57,192 nt of DNA from Verrucomicrobiales bacterium (GCA_029213195.1 JARGNI010000037.1:1-57192), one strand, 5' to 3'; shown: positions 17,144 to 26,474, counted from the stretch's first letter. Notes: a model not told the origin generated them from the sequence alone. Made by a program: numbers and translations.

Positions 17144-18214
17144 ATGTTTCGCGCGATCGACAAATGGCTCCTGCCCTATCTGAAGCGACGACCGCAAAGG
17201 TCGGAGCAACGCACTCATGTAATGATTGCAATCTGCGATCACTTCGAGCCGCTTCATCATTCCAACGAATCGGGTGCCCGTAAGAGAATCGCCCGATGGG
17301 AGAAGGAGTTTCCCAAGTTCGTCGAGGAATTCCGAGATCCCGGGGGGCACCCTCCGAAGCACACTTTCTTTTATCCTGCAGAGCAATACTCTGCTGCTTT
17401 GCTGGACCCCTTGGCTGGTCTGTGCCGGAAGACCGGATCGGAAGTAGAGGTTCATCTCCACCATGATGGGGATACGGAGGAAGGGGTCCGAGCCGCCCTG
17501 GAGGAGGGGAAGATGAACTTTCGAGAACATGGCCTCCTGCCCGAAGATGCTTCTGGCCAGGTGAGGTTTGCTTTTATTCACGGGAACTGGGCATTGAATC
17601 ACTCTCATCCCGAGGGAAAAGGATGTGGCGTCGAACGAGAGATTCCCATCCTGCGAAGAGCGGGATGCTACGCCGATTTCACGATGCCGTCGGCTCCCTC
17701 GCCGACCCAGGCGCGCTTCGTGAATGGAATCGGATACTTGCGGGATCTACCAGGACGAAGGGCCTTGGACGAGGTTGAGCCAGCCATCTCCGGTGAGGGA
17801 AAAGAGAGACGGGAAAATGAGAACGAGTTGCTCATGATTCAAGGCCCCCTGGCCCTGAACTGGCAACGGCGTAAATGGGGCATTCTCCCTCGGGTGGAAA
17901 ACGGCGACCTTACCGGAGCGAACCCACCAACGGCTTCCCGATTTCGGCTGGCGTTCGATCAGGCCATTTCGGTCGAGCGACACCCCGATTGGGTTTTCAT
18001 AAAGTTTCATACTCACGGGGGAATCGAGCGAAACTTCGAAATGCTGCTGGGCGAGCCGATGCGACGGTTTCATGAGTCTCTTTCCCGGTTGGAAGACGTG
18101 ACTCCGCATTACGTGACCGCAAGAGAGATGGCAAACCTCGTTCATGCCGCGGAAGACGGACGGTCCGGAGATCCGGATCCATATCGAGACTACTGTTTTC
18201 AGCTCCCCCAATGA
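17144..18214 (+). CDS. Polysaccharide-deacetylase-like protein
   Basis: A 356-aa protein I place in the glycoside hydrolase/deacetylase (NodB-like) superfamily with moderate confidence. Possible metal and catalytic positions are ICDHFEP (Asp-His near residue 35), VEVHLHHDGDT and IHGNWALNHSH; FIKFHTHGG lies near the C-terminus. The start MFRAIDKWLLP is used, since the longer frame overlaps the upstream gene. No signal peptide is seen, so it may act on a cytoplasmic or membrane-linked intermediate. Its position right after a GT2 suggests it trims acetyl groups from the polymer or its precursor. Confidence 0.7.
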   Translation: MFRAIDKWLLPYLKRRPQRSEQRTHVMIAICDHFEPLHHSNESGARKRIARWEKEFPKFVEEFRDPGGHPPKHTFFYPAEQYSAALLDPLAGLCRKTGSEVEVHLHHDGDTEEGVRAALEEGKMNFREHGLLPEDASGQVRFAFIHGNWALNHSHPEGKGCGVEREIPILRRAGCYADFTMPSAPSPTQARFVNGIGYLRDLPGRRALDEVEPAISGEGKERRENENELLMIQGPLALNWQRRKWGILPRVENGDLTGANPPTASRFRLAFDQAISVERHPDWVFIKFHTHGGIERNFEMLLGEPMRRFHESLSRLEDVTPHYVTAREMANLVHAAEDGRSGDPDPYRDYCFQLPQ

Positions 18215-18293
18215 GTGGAGGTTCAGCAACGATCCTGCGATGGGGAGATGGCAATGCAGCCGCTCCCTACGGAGTTCCCACAAGCAGCCGAGT

Positions 18294-19217
18294 ATGAGAT
18301 CCAGATGGGCACTCTCCTCGCGAACAGCTGCGATTCTTGGCCTGGCAGCCTTTCTAGGTCTGCTCCTGTTGCCGGGTGTCCACTTTCCTCGTGGGCGATG
18401 GATCGATGCGCTTTGGAACCTTCTTCATGCCCCTACGTTCTTTGCCATCACCTGGATCTTGTTCGTTCTCTTGCTACCTGTCGTGGGAAAGAGGGCTGGG
18501 TTGGCTTTCTCCGCGATTCTTTCGATAGCAATCGGTGCCGGGGTGGAACTCATCCAAGGGGTTATCGGCAGATCCTGCTCAGGAATCGATTTGGCGATCG
18601 ATGTCGTGGGTGTTCTCCTGGCGGTCTTGTGGTTGTGCCAGAGAGGAGAAAGCAACAAGCCAAGCCTCCGTTTCCTGGGGACTTGTCTTGTCGCAGGCTG
18701 GCTTTGCTTGGCTCCTGCCTGGGGAATGGATCTCGCGGAACACCTTCACCGAAAGCATTTTCCTGAAATCGGTGGGTTTGATCGTTTCTTCAGCCAGTTT
18801 CTCTGGCGATCCCAGGGAAATGCGGATGTTTCATTCGTTCGGGAAGACGGTTCGATGGTCGTGAACATCGAACCGGGTGCGTACGGCGGAGTTTCCTATT
18901 GGCCGAATGGCGAGGATTGGTCGGCATCGCAGTTCCTCGGATTGGGGATCGAGAATCCGGGGGGCACATTTCTCCTCGGCATCCGAGTGGATGACGCTGA
19001 ATCGAAATCAGGGGACGCGACGACCTGGTTTTCAGCCGAGGTTGAAGTGATGCCGGGTGAAAACATCGTGCGAATTCCCCTGGGCACGGCATCGCCAAGG
19101 CAGGGGGAGCGAAAACAGGGGATTGATTTCACCGGTGTGACTCGCCTCGTCCTGTTCACGACCCAGGAGAGTGAGCTGAGATCGTTTTTTGTGGATTCCG
19201 CTTTCCTGAGCCGTTGA
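18294..19217 (+). CDS. VanZ-like membrane protein with C-terminal extracytoplasmic domain
   Basis: A 307-aa protein. The N-terminal 140 residues form the VanZ-like membrane domain with four to five helices and the motifs LLHAPTFFAIT and GVELIQGVIGRSCSGIDLAIDVVG. A polar C-terminal domain of about 150 residues, rich in beta strands, follows. The start is uncertain: ATG at 18294 is chosen because it directly precedes the hydrophobic segment; ATG at 18240 is an alternative. A 28-codon frame beginning at 18212, overlapping the deacetylase stop, ends exactly over this ATG as ATGA, so translational coupling is possible. VanZ-like proteins often accompany polysaccharide clusters, but their role is unknown. 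Confidence 0.75.
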   Translation: MRSRWALSSRTAAILGLAAFLGLLLLPGVHFPRGRWIDALWNLLHAPTFFAITWILFVLLLPVVGKRAGLAFSAILSIAIGAGVELIQGVIGRSCSGIDLAIDVVGVLLAVLWLCQRGESNKPSLRFLGTCLVAGWLCLAPAWGMDLAEHLHRKHFPEIGGFDRFFSQFLWRSQGNADVSFVREDGSMVVNIEPGAYGGVSYWPNGEDWSASQFLGLGIENPGGTFLLGIRVDDAESKSGDATTWFSAEVEVMPGENIVRIPLGTASPRQGERKQGIDFTGVTRLVLFTTQESELRSFFVDSAFLSR

Positions 19218-19225
19218 TCGAGAGT

Positions 19226-20560
19226 ATGCCTCCTCCCAGTATGCAAGCACCACGCATCAGTGTTTTTGGATTGGGATATGTAGGCAGCGTCACGGCTGCC
19301 TGCCTGGCCGAGAGGGGCTGTCGAGTGATCGGCTGCGATGTCTCGGAGGCGAAAGTCGAGAAGATCAATTCAGGCAAAGCTCCTATCGGGGAACCGGGAC
19401 TGGATGATCTACTGGGAGCGCAGCGTTTATCCGGTGCGGTGGAGGCAACGACCGATGCCAGGGACGCGGTCTCTCGCTCCGAGATTTCGATCATTTGTGT
19501 CGGGACTCCATCGTTACCGTCAGGAGCCCTCGATCTGAGCTATGTGGAGACGGTGGCAGGAGAGATTGCCGAGGCGGTGCAGGAGAAGAATGCACCCCAT
19601 GTTGTGATCTTTCGAAGCACGATGCTTCCGGGATCAACGAGGGGCCTCTACGAGACTGCTTTTTCTGATGTGCATTCATTGGTTACCGCCTTTTTCTACC
19701 CAGAGTTTCTTCGCCAGGGTTCTGCCCTGGAAGACTTCAGAAACCCGAGTCTCTCGGCCTTTGGACATCTCACCGATGAGGAAAGCTCTGAAGCGTGGAT
19801 GGAGTTTCTCCTCGAAGAGAATACCGAGCGAATGAGCGTAGAAGAGGCTGAGCTGTTGAAGTATGCCTGCAATGCCTTTCACGCGACCAAAGTAGCCTTT
19901 GCCAATGAAATCGGGAGACTGGCCAAGGGGCTGGATATCGATTCCAAGAAAGTCATGACGGCGCTCTGCGAGGATCATCGCCTCAATATCTCGCCCTACT
20001 ATCTCCGACCGGGGACCCCCTTTGGAGGATCCTGCCTCCCGAAAGACGTCAACGCGCTGACTCAGAGTGCGAGGAGACAGGGCGTCGCAGTTCCTGTCCT
20101 CGACAGTCTTATTGCCAGCAATCGTAAACACCTGGAGTCACTACTCGAGAGGGTAGAAGCAAGGAGGAACCGAACCATTCTCATCGTAGGTTTGGCGTTC
20201 AAGGCGGGCACCGATGACCTTCGGGGGAGTGCCATGTTGGATCTCTCAGCCGAACTTCTCTTGCGGGGCTACACGGTCCGGATTTTTGATCCCGACGTCT
20301 CACCCGAGAAGCTGATCGGAGCCAATCGACACGTGGCTGAGTCGAGGCTGCCAAGTTTTGACACGCTCCTCGTGGAATCCGTGGGCGAAGCGCTCTCTTC
20401 CGACGCCGGCTCGACGACCATCGTGGTCACGAAACCTTGTCTCGATGGTTCGGAATTCGCACAACTCCTCGAATCAAGGGATGGCGATCACGTGATCGAT
20501 GTCAATTATTGGAGCGAACTGGAGGGCTTGGTCCCTTCCTACGAAGGTATTTGCTGGTAG
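19226..20560 (+). CDS. UDP-glucose / GDP-mannose dehydrogenase family protein
   Basis: A 444-aa NAD-dependent oxidase of a nucleotide-sugar C6 alcohol to the uronic acid. The N-terminal Rossmann motif is VFGLGYVGSVTAACLAE. The catalytic cysteine is Cys270 in GGSCLPKDV. The C-terminal UDP/GDP-binding domain is present (VGLAFKAGTDDLRGS). Length and Cys position are close to AlgD, but the substrate (GDP-mannose or UDP-glucose) cannot be read from the motifs. The start is ATG 19226; TTG 19214 and ATG 19241 are alternatives. It follows the VanZ gene closely, so the locus probably makes an acidic polymer. Confidence 0.92.
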   Translation: MPPPSMQAPRISVFGLGYVGSVTAACLAERGCRVIGCDVSEAKVEKINSGKAPIGEPGLDDLLGAQRLSGAVEATTDARDAVSRSEISIICVGTPSLPSGALDLSYVETVAGEIAEAVQEKNAPHVVIFRSTMLPGSTRGLYETAFSDVHSLVTAFFYPEFLRQGSALEDFRNPSLSAFGHLTDEESSEAWMEFLLEENTERMSVEEAELLKYACNAFHATKVAFANEIGRLAKGLDIDSKKVMTALCEDHRLNISPYYLRPGTPFGGSCLPKDVNALTQSARRQGVAVPVLDSLIASNRKHLESLLERVEARRNRTILIVGLAFKAGTDDLRGSAMLDLSAELLLRGYTVRIFDPDVSPEKLIGANRHVAESRLPSFDTLLVESVGEALSSDAGSTTIVVTKPCLDGSEFAQLLESRDGDHVIDVNYWSELEGLVPSYEGICW

Positions 20561-20575
20561 GCGATCGAGTCGCGT

Positions 20576-20590
20576 GCGCAATAATTGCGC
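20576..20590. repeat. Short perfect palindrome between convergent genes
   Basis: GCGCAATAATTGCGC is a near-perfect dyad with a 1-base centre. It lies in the 56-base space between the sugar dehydrogenase and a convergent methyltransferase. As RNA the loop is too small, so a DNA-binding site or chance is more likely than a terminator. Confidence 0.3.
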
Positions 20591-20616
20591 TGACCGGCAC
20601 CAAAACGAAGATCCGG

Positions 20617-21378
20617 TTACCCGGGCTTCTTGAAGACCGTGACCGCGTCACCGTAGAGGCCCGCCTGGTGCTCCTTTCCCTGGTCCGTCCATTCGGTAAA
20701 TTGATCGACAATCTCGAAGCCGGCAGATTCGAGCTCGTCGATCATCCCCTGTGCCGTCATGTTGCTGCGCCAACCGCCGTTCTCCCCGCCAACGGTGCCG
20801 TGGTGGATGACGCCGACTCCACCAGGACGCAAGACTCGGAACATGTCGATCGCATACTTGGAAACCTCCTTGCGATTGATATGGACGAAAACGTCAAAAG
20901 ACCAGATGGCGTCGATACTCCCGTCTTCGACTTCAGGAAGACAGTCGCCGGGGGTGAGCACAAAAGAGATGTTTTCGCTCTCCGAGAATCGTTCCGAGCA
21001 GACCTTGAGGCATTCTTCCGAGATATCCACCGCCGTGACATGATCGCTTCGTTCGAGCAGGGTTTCCGTCCATCGTCCTCCTCCAGGCCCGATTTCCACA
21101 ACCTTGCCGTTCTCCGGAATGTGCTTCGCGAGAATGGTATCCAGAACGGAGCGCTTCCATTCCGGGGAAGGGGTCCACTCCTCTCCTTCCGCATTCCAAT
21201 CCCACGACTCCCAGATCAACTTGTTCAATCCAGCACTGTTGAGGCCCGGCAGATGGAGTCGCTTCCTTCGTTCATCGAGTGCAGCGAAGGAGCGCTCGGC
21301 AACGGCGCTGGAGAGGTAGTAGAACCTGAGGTAGCTGGTCCAGATGACCCCGTTCTCTTTGAGAACTGCTTTTCCCAA
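20617..21378 (-). CDS. Class I SAM-dependent methyltransferase
   Basis: A 253-aa methyltransferase. Motif I is VVEIGPGGGRWTETLL, motif II VTAVDISEECL, followed by SIDAIWSFDVFVHI and FRVLRPGGVGVIHHG. The first 85 residues form an N-terminal extension with aromatic residues. The start is TTG, the only possible start before the conserved region. It is convergent with the sugar dehydrogenase and divergent from a GT2. In this context it probably methylates a sugar hydroxyl or carboxyl of the glycan. Confidence 0.85.
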   Translation of the reverse strand: MGKAVLKENGVIWTSYLRFYYLSSAVAERSFAALDERRKRLHLPGLNSAGLNKLIWESWDWNAEGEEWTPSPEWKRSVLDTILAKHIPENGKVVEIGPGGGRWTETLLERSDHVTAVDISEECLKVCSERFSESENISFVLTPGDCLPEVEDGSIDAIWSFDVFVHINRKEVSKYAIDMFRVLRPGGVGVIHHGTVGGENGGWRSNMTAQGMIDELESAGFEIVDQFTEWTDQGKEHQAGLYGDAVTVFKKPG

Positions 21379-21575
21379 CCGGATTTTCTCTCGGAAGCTG
21401 AGCCTGGATCAGTTTTCGACGAGGTCTTTCATAGAGTGGTTTCTCTCTTCGCAGGGAAGAGACCAGTTACTTCAGCATGATCGAATGACAATCGGTTTTC
21501 TTTATCAGGGAGCATTTTCCATTGCGCATTCTCGACCCTTACTGTATGCGCTAGCCTAGACCGCTCGCCTTTTGT

Positions 21576-22709
21576 ATGAACCTGACTTTTGTATTCCCCT
21601 GTTTGAATGAGGAGGAAACTCTACGAGACTGTATCCGAGCGGTCCGGGCATCGCTTGACCAGGGATCTGAGGGTTTTGCTTACGAGGTCGTTGTCGCGGA
21701 CAATGGGAGCACAGATCGCTCTGCGGAAATAGCTGTAGAGGAAGGCGCGAGGGTTGTTCCGGTCGCGACGAGAGGATATGGAGCGGCCCTCCGAGGCGGG
21801 ATCGAAGCTGCAGAAGGGGAGTATGTGATGTTTGCCGATGCAGATAGCACCTACCATTACGAGGATGCCCTCGCGCTCTACGAGAAAGCTGTGGAAACGG
21901 ATTCCGATATGGCCATCGCATCTCGGATGACCGGAGAGATCGAAGAAGGAGCGATGCCCTGGTTGCACAGGTGGCTCGGCACCCCGGTTTTGACCGGGCT
22001 CATCAACCTGCTTTTCAAAGGGAATCTCTCGGATTGCAATTCGGGGTTCCGCTGTATCCGCCAATCAGCCTACCAAGGGTGGGGAATTCGGGCCAGCGGA
22101 ATGGAATTTGCGTCGGAGCTTCTCATCAAGGCGCTGAAGCACGATGCCTCGACCGTCGAAATCCAATCGGGGCTCCGCAAAGGGCCCGAAGGGCGTGTGG
22201 CCCACCTCAGAACCTGGCGGGACGGAATGCGGCACCTTCTCTTCATTCTTTCGGAGCGCCCTCGCCTGTTTGAAAAACTGGGCTGGGTGCTGATTCTGAT
22301 CAGCACTATTCTACAGATTCTTGCGGTGGCGATCGGGCCTACCGAGATCTTTGGATTGAATGTCTTCGACATGCATTCGAAAGCCCTCCTCCTACTCGCG
22401 GGGATCACCGGGATGCAGTTCTATGTGTTCAGTTGTATCCTCTTTCTCAGAGGTCGCGAGGTTCCCACGAAAATCACCTCGAAGCTCATCGAGATCGATG
22501 AGGCGTCCCTGTTCTTCCTGCTGCTCTCGGTCTTGATCCTCGAAGGCTTGCTCGTGGGGAGCGTCGTCCTGAACTGGGCAATGAACAACTTTGCCAACCT
22601 CGATCTGGCCAATGTCCTCATGGTAGCAATCCACCTCCTGGCACTGCCAATGATGCTGGCGATTGCCTTGCTCGGCATTCACGTGTTCAAGAAGAGTGGA
22701 GATCTTTGA
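21576..22709 (+). CDS. Dolichyl-phosphate-mannose-synthase-like glycosyltransferase (GT2)
   Basis: A 377-aa GT2 with a C-terminal membrane domain. The start MNLTFVFPCLNEEETL is typical. VVADNGSTD and the metal-binding MFADADSTYHYED are clear, as is DCNSGFRCI for the acceptor region. About four transmembrane helices follow (residues 230-370). Enzymes of this type transfer a sugar to polyprenyl phosphate; the product could feed the GT39 enzyme encoded just downstream. It is convergent with a methyltransferase only 10 bases away. Confidence 0.9.
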   Translation: MNLTFVFPCLNEEETLRDCIRAVRASLDQGSEGFAYEVVVADNGSTDRSAEIAVEEGARVVPVATRGYGAALRGGIEAAEGEYVMFADADSTYHYEDALALYEKAVETDSDMAIASRMTGEIEEGAMPWLHRWLGTPVLTGLINLLFKGNLSDCNSGFRCIRQSAYQGWGIRASGMEFASELLIKALKHDASTVEIQSGLRKGPEGRVAHLRTWRDGMRHLLFILSERPRLFEKLGWVLILISTILQILAVAIGPTEIFGLNVFDMHSKALLLLAGITGMQFYVFSCILFLRGREVPTKITSKLIEIDEASLFFLLLSVLILEGLLVGSVVLNWAMNNFANLDLANVLMVAIHLLALPMMLAIALLGIHVFKKSGDL

Positions 22710-22719
22710 CACGCCGCCG

Positions 22720-23421
22720 CTACGGCTTTTGGCAGAGGATCAGATACTGACCACCGAAAGGGATCCATCGCAAGAATGGTTCGAGAGGACGAAGCCAGGC
22801 AAGGGCTCGTGGGAAGAAAAAGAGGAAGTCCTTATGTCTGACCTCGAAGCCGGCGTCTTGGAGGAGCTTGCGTGCCTCGCCAGGCCAGACCAGGATCGCG
22901 TCCGCATCGAAGGGGACCCGGCTCATGGCGAGTCGTGTGATGGGATTCCATGGGTTGTTCTCAAAGAAGGCAAAGTATCCTCCAGGCTTCACCTGGGAGA
23001 AGACTGATTCCATCGCCTCCTCACGAAACTCCGGGGGGATGTGATGGAACACCCCGTTGCAGAAAGCCAGATCGACGGCCGGAGAGTCGGCTGGCGGAGC
23101 TTGGAAAAACTCAGCCGAAAAGCCGGACCACTTGGTTCGTGCCTGGGAAAGCGATTTCTCGGACGGGTCTTGGCCAAGAAGCCTGTCGATTCCGAGAAGC
23201 TCAAAGAAAAACGGGGTCGCACTACCCGTCCCGCAGCCAAAATCGAGAACTTCTCGGGTTGGAATACCGGCAAGCCGCTTTTTCAACCATTGAATCCTGC
23301 CTTTTGCAAAGTAGTCTTTGTCCTCACCGCTGATGCTGAGCCCTTTCTTGAGCTCCGAATCATAATCCTCTGCAAATTCATCAAATTCCGGTTCCTGTTC
23401 TTTAATTTCCGAGTTCTGCAT
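22720..23421 (-). CDS. Class I SAM-dependent methyltransferase
   Basis: A 233-aa methyltransferase. N-terminal FDEFAEDYDSELKKGL is typical of a family often found in polysaccharide clusters. Motif I is VLDFGCGTGSATPFF; DLAFCNGVFHHI and VKPGGYFAFFENNP follow. ATG 23421 is preferred over the longer TTG start at 23457, which would reach into the upstream region of the divergent GT39 gene. Likely modifies a sugar or a lipid carrier; substrate unknown. Confidence 0.87.
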   Translation of the reverse strand: MQNSEIKEQEPEFDEFAEDYDSELKKGLSISGEDKDYFAKGRIQWLKKRLAGIPTREVLDFGCGTGSATPFFFELLGIDRLLGQDPSEKSLSQARTKWSGFSAEFFQAPPADSPAVDLAFCNGVFHHIPPEFREEAMESVFSQVKPGGYFAFFENNPWNPITRLAMSRVPFDADAILVWPGEARKLLQDAGFEVRHKDFLFFFPRALAWLRPLEPFLRWIPFGGQYLILCQKP

Positions 23422-23554
23422 CTGAGCTACTGTTCTCCACGATTGGGCCCGATTCAACCTACCGAAGAAACTGAAACCGTCCTTTTATAAGCGCATCAGG
23501 AGCCATCTCCTCCTGTTCCTCGCTCTCTTCCTGCTCTCGCTCGTTGCTCAGTGG

Positions 23555-25096
23555 ATGAGCGGGGCATGGAGCAGTGACTTTGGAGGTCATGCCGACGAAG
23601 GAGCGCACGTGGTAACCAGTGTCATGGTTCGGGATTACCTTGGCGGCGGGTTTCTCGAGGAACTCCATCCGATTCGATACGCGGAGGCCTACTATGAGCA
23701 GTTTCCGAAAGTGGCCATCGGACACTATCCGCCGGTATTCTACCTCATCGCCTCCCTTTTCCTCCTGCCGTTTCGCAGTCCCGAGGCATTACTCGTCCTG
23801 ATGGCAGCGACTTCCTCGGCGAGTGGAGCAATGCTCGCATCCTTGGCCGGAAGGATCCTGGAAGGAAAGATCGCTCCGTGGGCAATCGGTATGGGCTGGT
23901 GTCTTCACCCGCTTGTGCGGACCTACACTTCGATCGTGATGTCGGACCTCCTCCTGGTGTTCTTTTGCCTCGCCGCACTGGCAGCGTTCGCCAAGTTCCA
24001 GGAACATCGAGCATTGCGCGCTTCGCTGGCTTTCGGATTGTTCTCGGCTCTTGCCATTCTCACGAAGGGCTATGGAATCGTCCTCGCTCTCGTTCCGGTT
24101 TTCTCAATTCTTCTGACAAGAGATTGGCAACTCTTGAAGAATCCCCGTCTCTGGATCTCAGCAATGGTCGTGATCGTGCTCGCTTTCCCGTGGATGTGGT
24201 TCACCCGCGGGATCACGGCGGAGGGGATGAGTAGTGGTGGGGTTCTCGCTCAATTGGCTTCGTCCGTTCCTTACTATCTCAAACTACTCCCACGCGAGCT
24301 GGGATGGGTTTTCTCTCTCGTTTTTGTCGTAGCGCTCCTCTATTTCCTTTTTGACCGCATCGGATCACCGGAAGGGAAATCAAGAGAGAAAGGGGGGCGT
24401 TTTGAACTCATCGCCGCTGTGGGATTCGTGGCCTCCTGTCTCCTTTGTCTCTTGATGGTTCCGGCGGGACTGGATCATCGGTATCTCCTTCCGCTGTTCT
24501 CGGTCTCCTTACTTCTCGCCGCCTGGGGACTGCAGCGCCTGGTCCAGCGGATATTGCCACGATTCGTCAATGGAGCAGTGTTGCTGCTGGTCCTGGTTTT
24601 GCTGTTCGAAACCTATCGCCCCGTCGAGAAGCAATACACCGGGGCAAGGGAATCGATCGCTTCCATCCTTGCTGCAAATACTTCCAAGGAGATGACCAAT
24701 CTGCTGGTCGTATCCAATGCGGGAGGGGAGGGAGCCCTCATTTCCTCGGCGGTGTTTCAGGGTGTAGATACCGTGAAAGTGCTGAGAGGCAGCCAGACCC
24801 TTGCAAAGAGTGACTGGCTTGGGCGTGGATATACGCTCTCGTTCGATGATTCAAGTGGATTGCGATCCCTCCTTTCGAAGGAAACAGTGGATTTCGTCGT
24901 CTTCGACAAACCCGCTCCAGACAGCTTGACCCCGAGACATTGGAAAGAGTTTCCTACCTATTTTCTTCAAGATTCGATGCGAGAATCCGTGAAGAGAATT
25001 GCAGAGTATGATTCGCTCAGGAAAAACGATCGGAACGCGAAGTTCTATATCTACCGTTTCAATTGGAGGGTGTCAGAAGGCGAAACTGCGCGGTGA
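23555..25096 (+). CDS. ArnT/GT39-type membrane glycosyltransferase
   Basis: A polytopic protein (513 aa from this ATG) with the acidic loop FGGHADEGAHV that carries the catalytic Asp-Glu in the GT39/GT83 family, followed by about ten helices and a soluble C-terminal domain. Such enzymes move a sugar from a polyprenyl-phosphate donor to an acceptor outside the inner membrane. The annotated ATG lies after the expected first helix: in the same frame, just upstream, lie KKLKPSFYKRIRSHLLLF and LALFLLSLVAQW, which read as a real cytoplasmic tail plus helix, yet no ATG, GTG or TTG precedes them before a stop at 23423. CTG at 23471 is a possible start. Its end overlaps the convergent phosphatase-family gene by 38 bases. 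Confidence 0.85.
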   Translation: MSGAWSSDFGGHADEGAHVVTSVMVRDYLGGGFLEELHPIRYAEAYYEQFPKVAIGHYPPVFYLIASLFLLPFRSPEALLVLMAATSSASGAMLASLAGRILEGKIAPWAIGMGWCLHPLVRTYTSIVMSDLLLVFFCLAALAAFAKFQEHRALRASLAFGLFSALAILTKGYGIVLALVPVFSILLTRDWQLLKNPRLWISAMVVIVLAFPWMWFTRGITAEGMSSGGVLAQLASSVPYYLKLLPRELGWVFSLVFVVALLYFLFDRIGSPEGKSREKGGRFELIAAVGFVASCLLCLLMVPAGLDHRYLLPLFSVSLLLAAWGLQRLVQRILPRFVNGAVLLLVLVLLFETYRPVEKQYTGARESIASILAANTSKEMTNLLVVSNAGGEGALISSAVFQGVDTVKVLRGSQTLAKSDWLGRGYTLSFDDSSGLRSLLSKETVDFVVFDKPAPDSLTPRHWKEFPTYFLQDSMRESVKRIAEYDSLRKNDRNAKFYIYRFNWRVSEGETAR

Positions 25097-26198
25097 CGGC
25101 CCTATGTTGCGACTTTCGCTCCTTTTCCGTCAGGCACCAGACGGGTTCCCAATCGTCGTCACAAAAGAGATAGTCGATCCTCATCCAGGGACCACCCCGG
25201 CTCAACGGATTCCGAGTCACCCCGGGAAAGGTATATCCGAATCCGGAACCGTTTTCCCTGTGGGCATCCGTGAGAGTTTTTCGGAAAATGCGATGAATGG
25301 CTCCTCCCGAGGGAGCGTTCAAGTCACCTACGAGCAGGGAGGGCAGCGGGTCTTTCTCAATGAGATCCCTGAGCTCTCTCGCTTCCTGGATCCGCTGATC
25401 CCAAACTACTTGATTCTGCTCTTTTTTCTTTCCCCACGAGGTGCCTGGAAGCCCTAAAATGCCGTAGAGAAAGGCGCCCCGGCGATAGTAGAACAGAACA
25501 TCACGAGGAGAGACAACGTGCACGACATACAACGCGATCCGTTGGCCCTCGAAGTCGATTTCGAAACGGGCTGCGGTAGGAAGAATCTGCGGTCCACTCG
25601 GGAGATTGATCAACTCGGAAGAAAGGATCGGGTATTTGCTGAGAACCGTGAATTCCCCAATACTTTCGGTCTCTACGAAGGCCTCATACCCTTCAGCACC
25701 CAGGTATCGAGAGGCTCTGCCCGGCGCCTCCTGCAAAGCAATGATGTCCGGATGGGTCAGATTCTTGAAAGGCTGAAGGCTCTGCCCCATGTGCTGGCCG
25801 CGATTGTAGGTTAATACAGTGATTGATTCTCCAGAGGATGAAGGGAGCGGCTTAGGAACAGCTCGCATTTGATATCCCATACCCCATACCCCATAACAGA
25901 AAGTCGAGATAAGCAAAAAGCTTAGTAACTTCCATCCATTGAATAGGGAAAGACAAAGGAGGAAGGGCAGGGGAAGTAGCAGCAATACTCTGGGTAGATA
26001 CAGGGCAAAGGCTGAAGTGATATTATTTTCCCCTATATAGTGCAACCCCAGGATCGCAAGTAGCAAGAAAGCGCCATAGCTGTAGAGAAAAAGGCGGAGC
26101 AGGAATCCCAGCCGCGTCTTGAAGCCTTTGATGATCCTCCTTCTCGAATCGTCGTCGGAGAGCGTGTCTCCGATTCGCTTGAGTAGTCGATCGAACAT
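25059..26198 (-). CDS. Membrane-anchored endonuclease/exonuclease/phosphatase family protein
   Basis: A 379-aa protein with three N-terminal transmembrane helices (about 30-115) and an extracytoplasmic EEP domain. Catalytic signatures are TVLTYNRGQ, IIALQEAPG (Glu), LYVVHVVSP, LLVGDLNAP (Asp-x-Asn) and MRIDYLFCDDD. The final motif is QHRAV instead of the usual SDH, with the His kept. Members are nucleases or phosphodiesterases; in a membrane setting within a glycan cluster a phosphatase role is possible, but not shown. ATG is preferred over the GTG one codon upstream. Confidence 0.87.
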   Translation of the reverse strand: MFDRLLKRIGDTLSDDDSRRRIIKGFKTRLGFLLRLFLYSYGAFLLLAILGLHYIGENNITSAFALYLPRVLLLLPLPFLLCLSLFNGWKLLSFLLISTFCYGVWGMGYQMRAVPKPLPSSSGESITVLTYNRGQHMGQSLQPFKNLTHPDIIALQEAPGRASRYLGAEGYEAFVETESIGEFTVLSKYPILSSELINLPSGPQILPTAARFEIDFEGQRIALYVVHVVSPRDVLFYYRRGAFLYGILGLPGTSWGKKKEQNQVVWDQRIQEARELRDLIEKDPLPSLLVGDLNAPSGGAIHRIFRKTLTDAHRENGSGFGYTFPGVTRNPLSRGGPWMRIDYLFCDDDWEPVWCLTEKERKSQHRAVTAQFRLLTPSN

Positions 26199-26279
26199 CA
26201 CCAGACTTTTCTCAAGGTGACCTACGTGCTCTCAGGATGGATGTGAGACCGAGCGCACTCTAGCAGGATGCCAACCCCA

Positions 26280-26474
26280 TCAGATCACTCGTGGCAGTGG
26301 GTTAGAATAGATCATCATCGCTGAACCACCCTCATTCTCGGGCTGATCAACAGGTGAATTCGCATATTTCACGAGTGCGATGATCACCATCGTGAGAACA
26401 AAGAGAATGCCGAGCACGACAAGAGATTCGATAATGGTGAATGCTCTGGAAAAAAAATGAGTTTTTTTGGTCAT
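26280..26474 (-). CDS. Short prepilin-like protein
   Basis: A 64-aa protein with a type IV prepilin N-terminus: short basic leader MTKKTHFFSRA, then FTIIESLVVLGILFVLTMV, with Glu at position +5 and a hydrophobic helix. The residue before the cut is Ala, where Gly is usual. Only about 30 residues follow the helix, too few for a full pilin globular domain, so it may be a minor pseudopilin, or a truncated gene. It is encoded alone, next to the promoter region of the outer-membrane barrel gene. Confidence 0.72.
   Translation of the reverse strand: MTKKTHFFSRAFTIIESLVVLGILFVLTMVIIALVKYANSPVDQPENEGGSAMMIYSNPLPRVI

Noticed and set aside
20437-21480. 347-aa plus-strand frame opposite the methyltransferase
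   Set aside because: The minus strand has intact SAM motifs; the plus-strand frame has no recognisable domain and overlaps two real genes.
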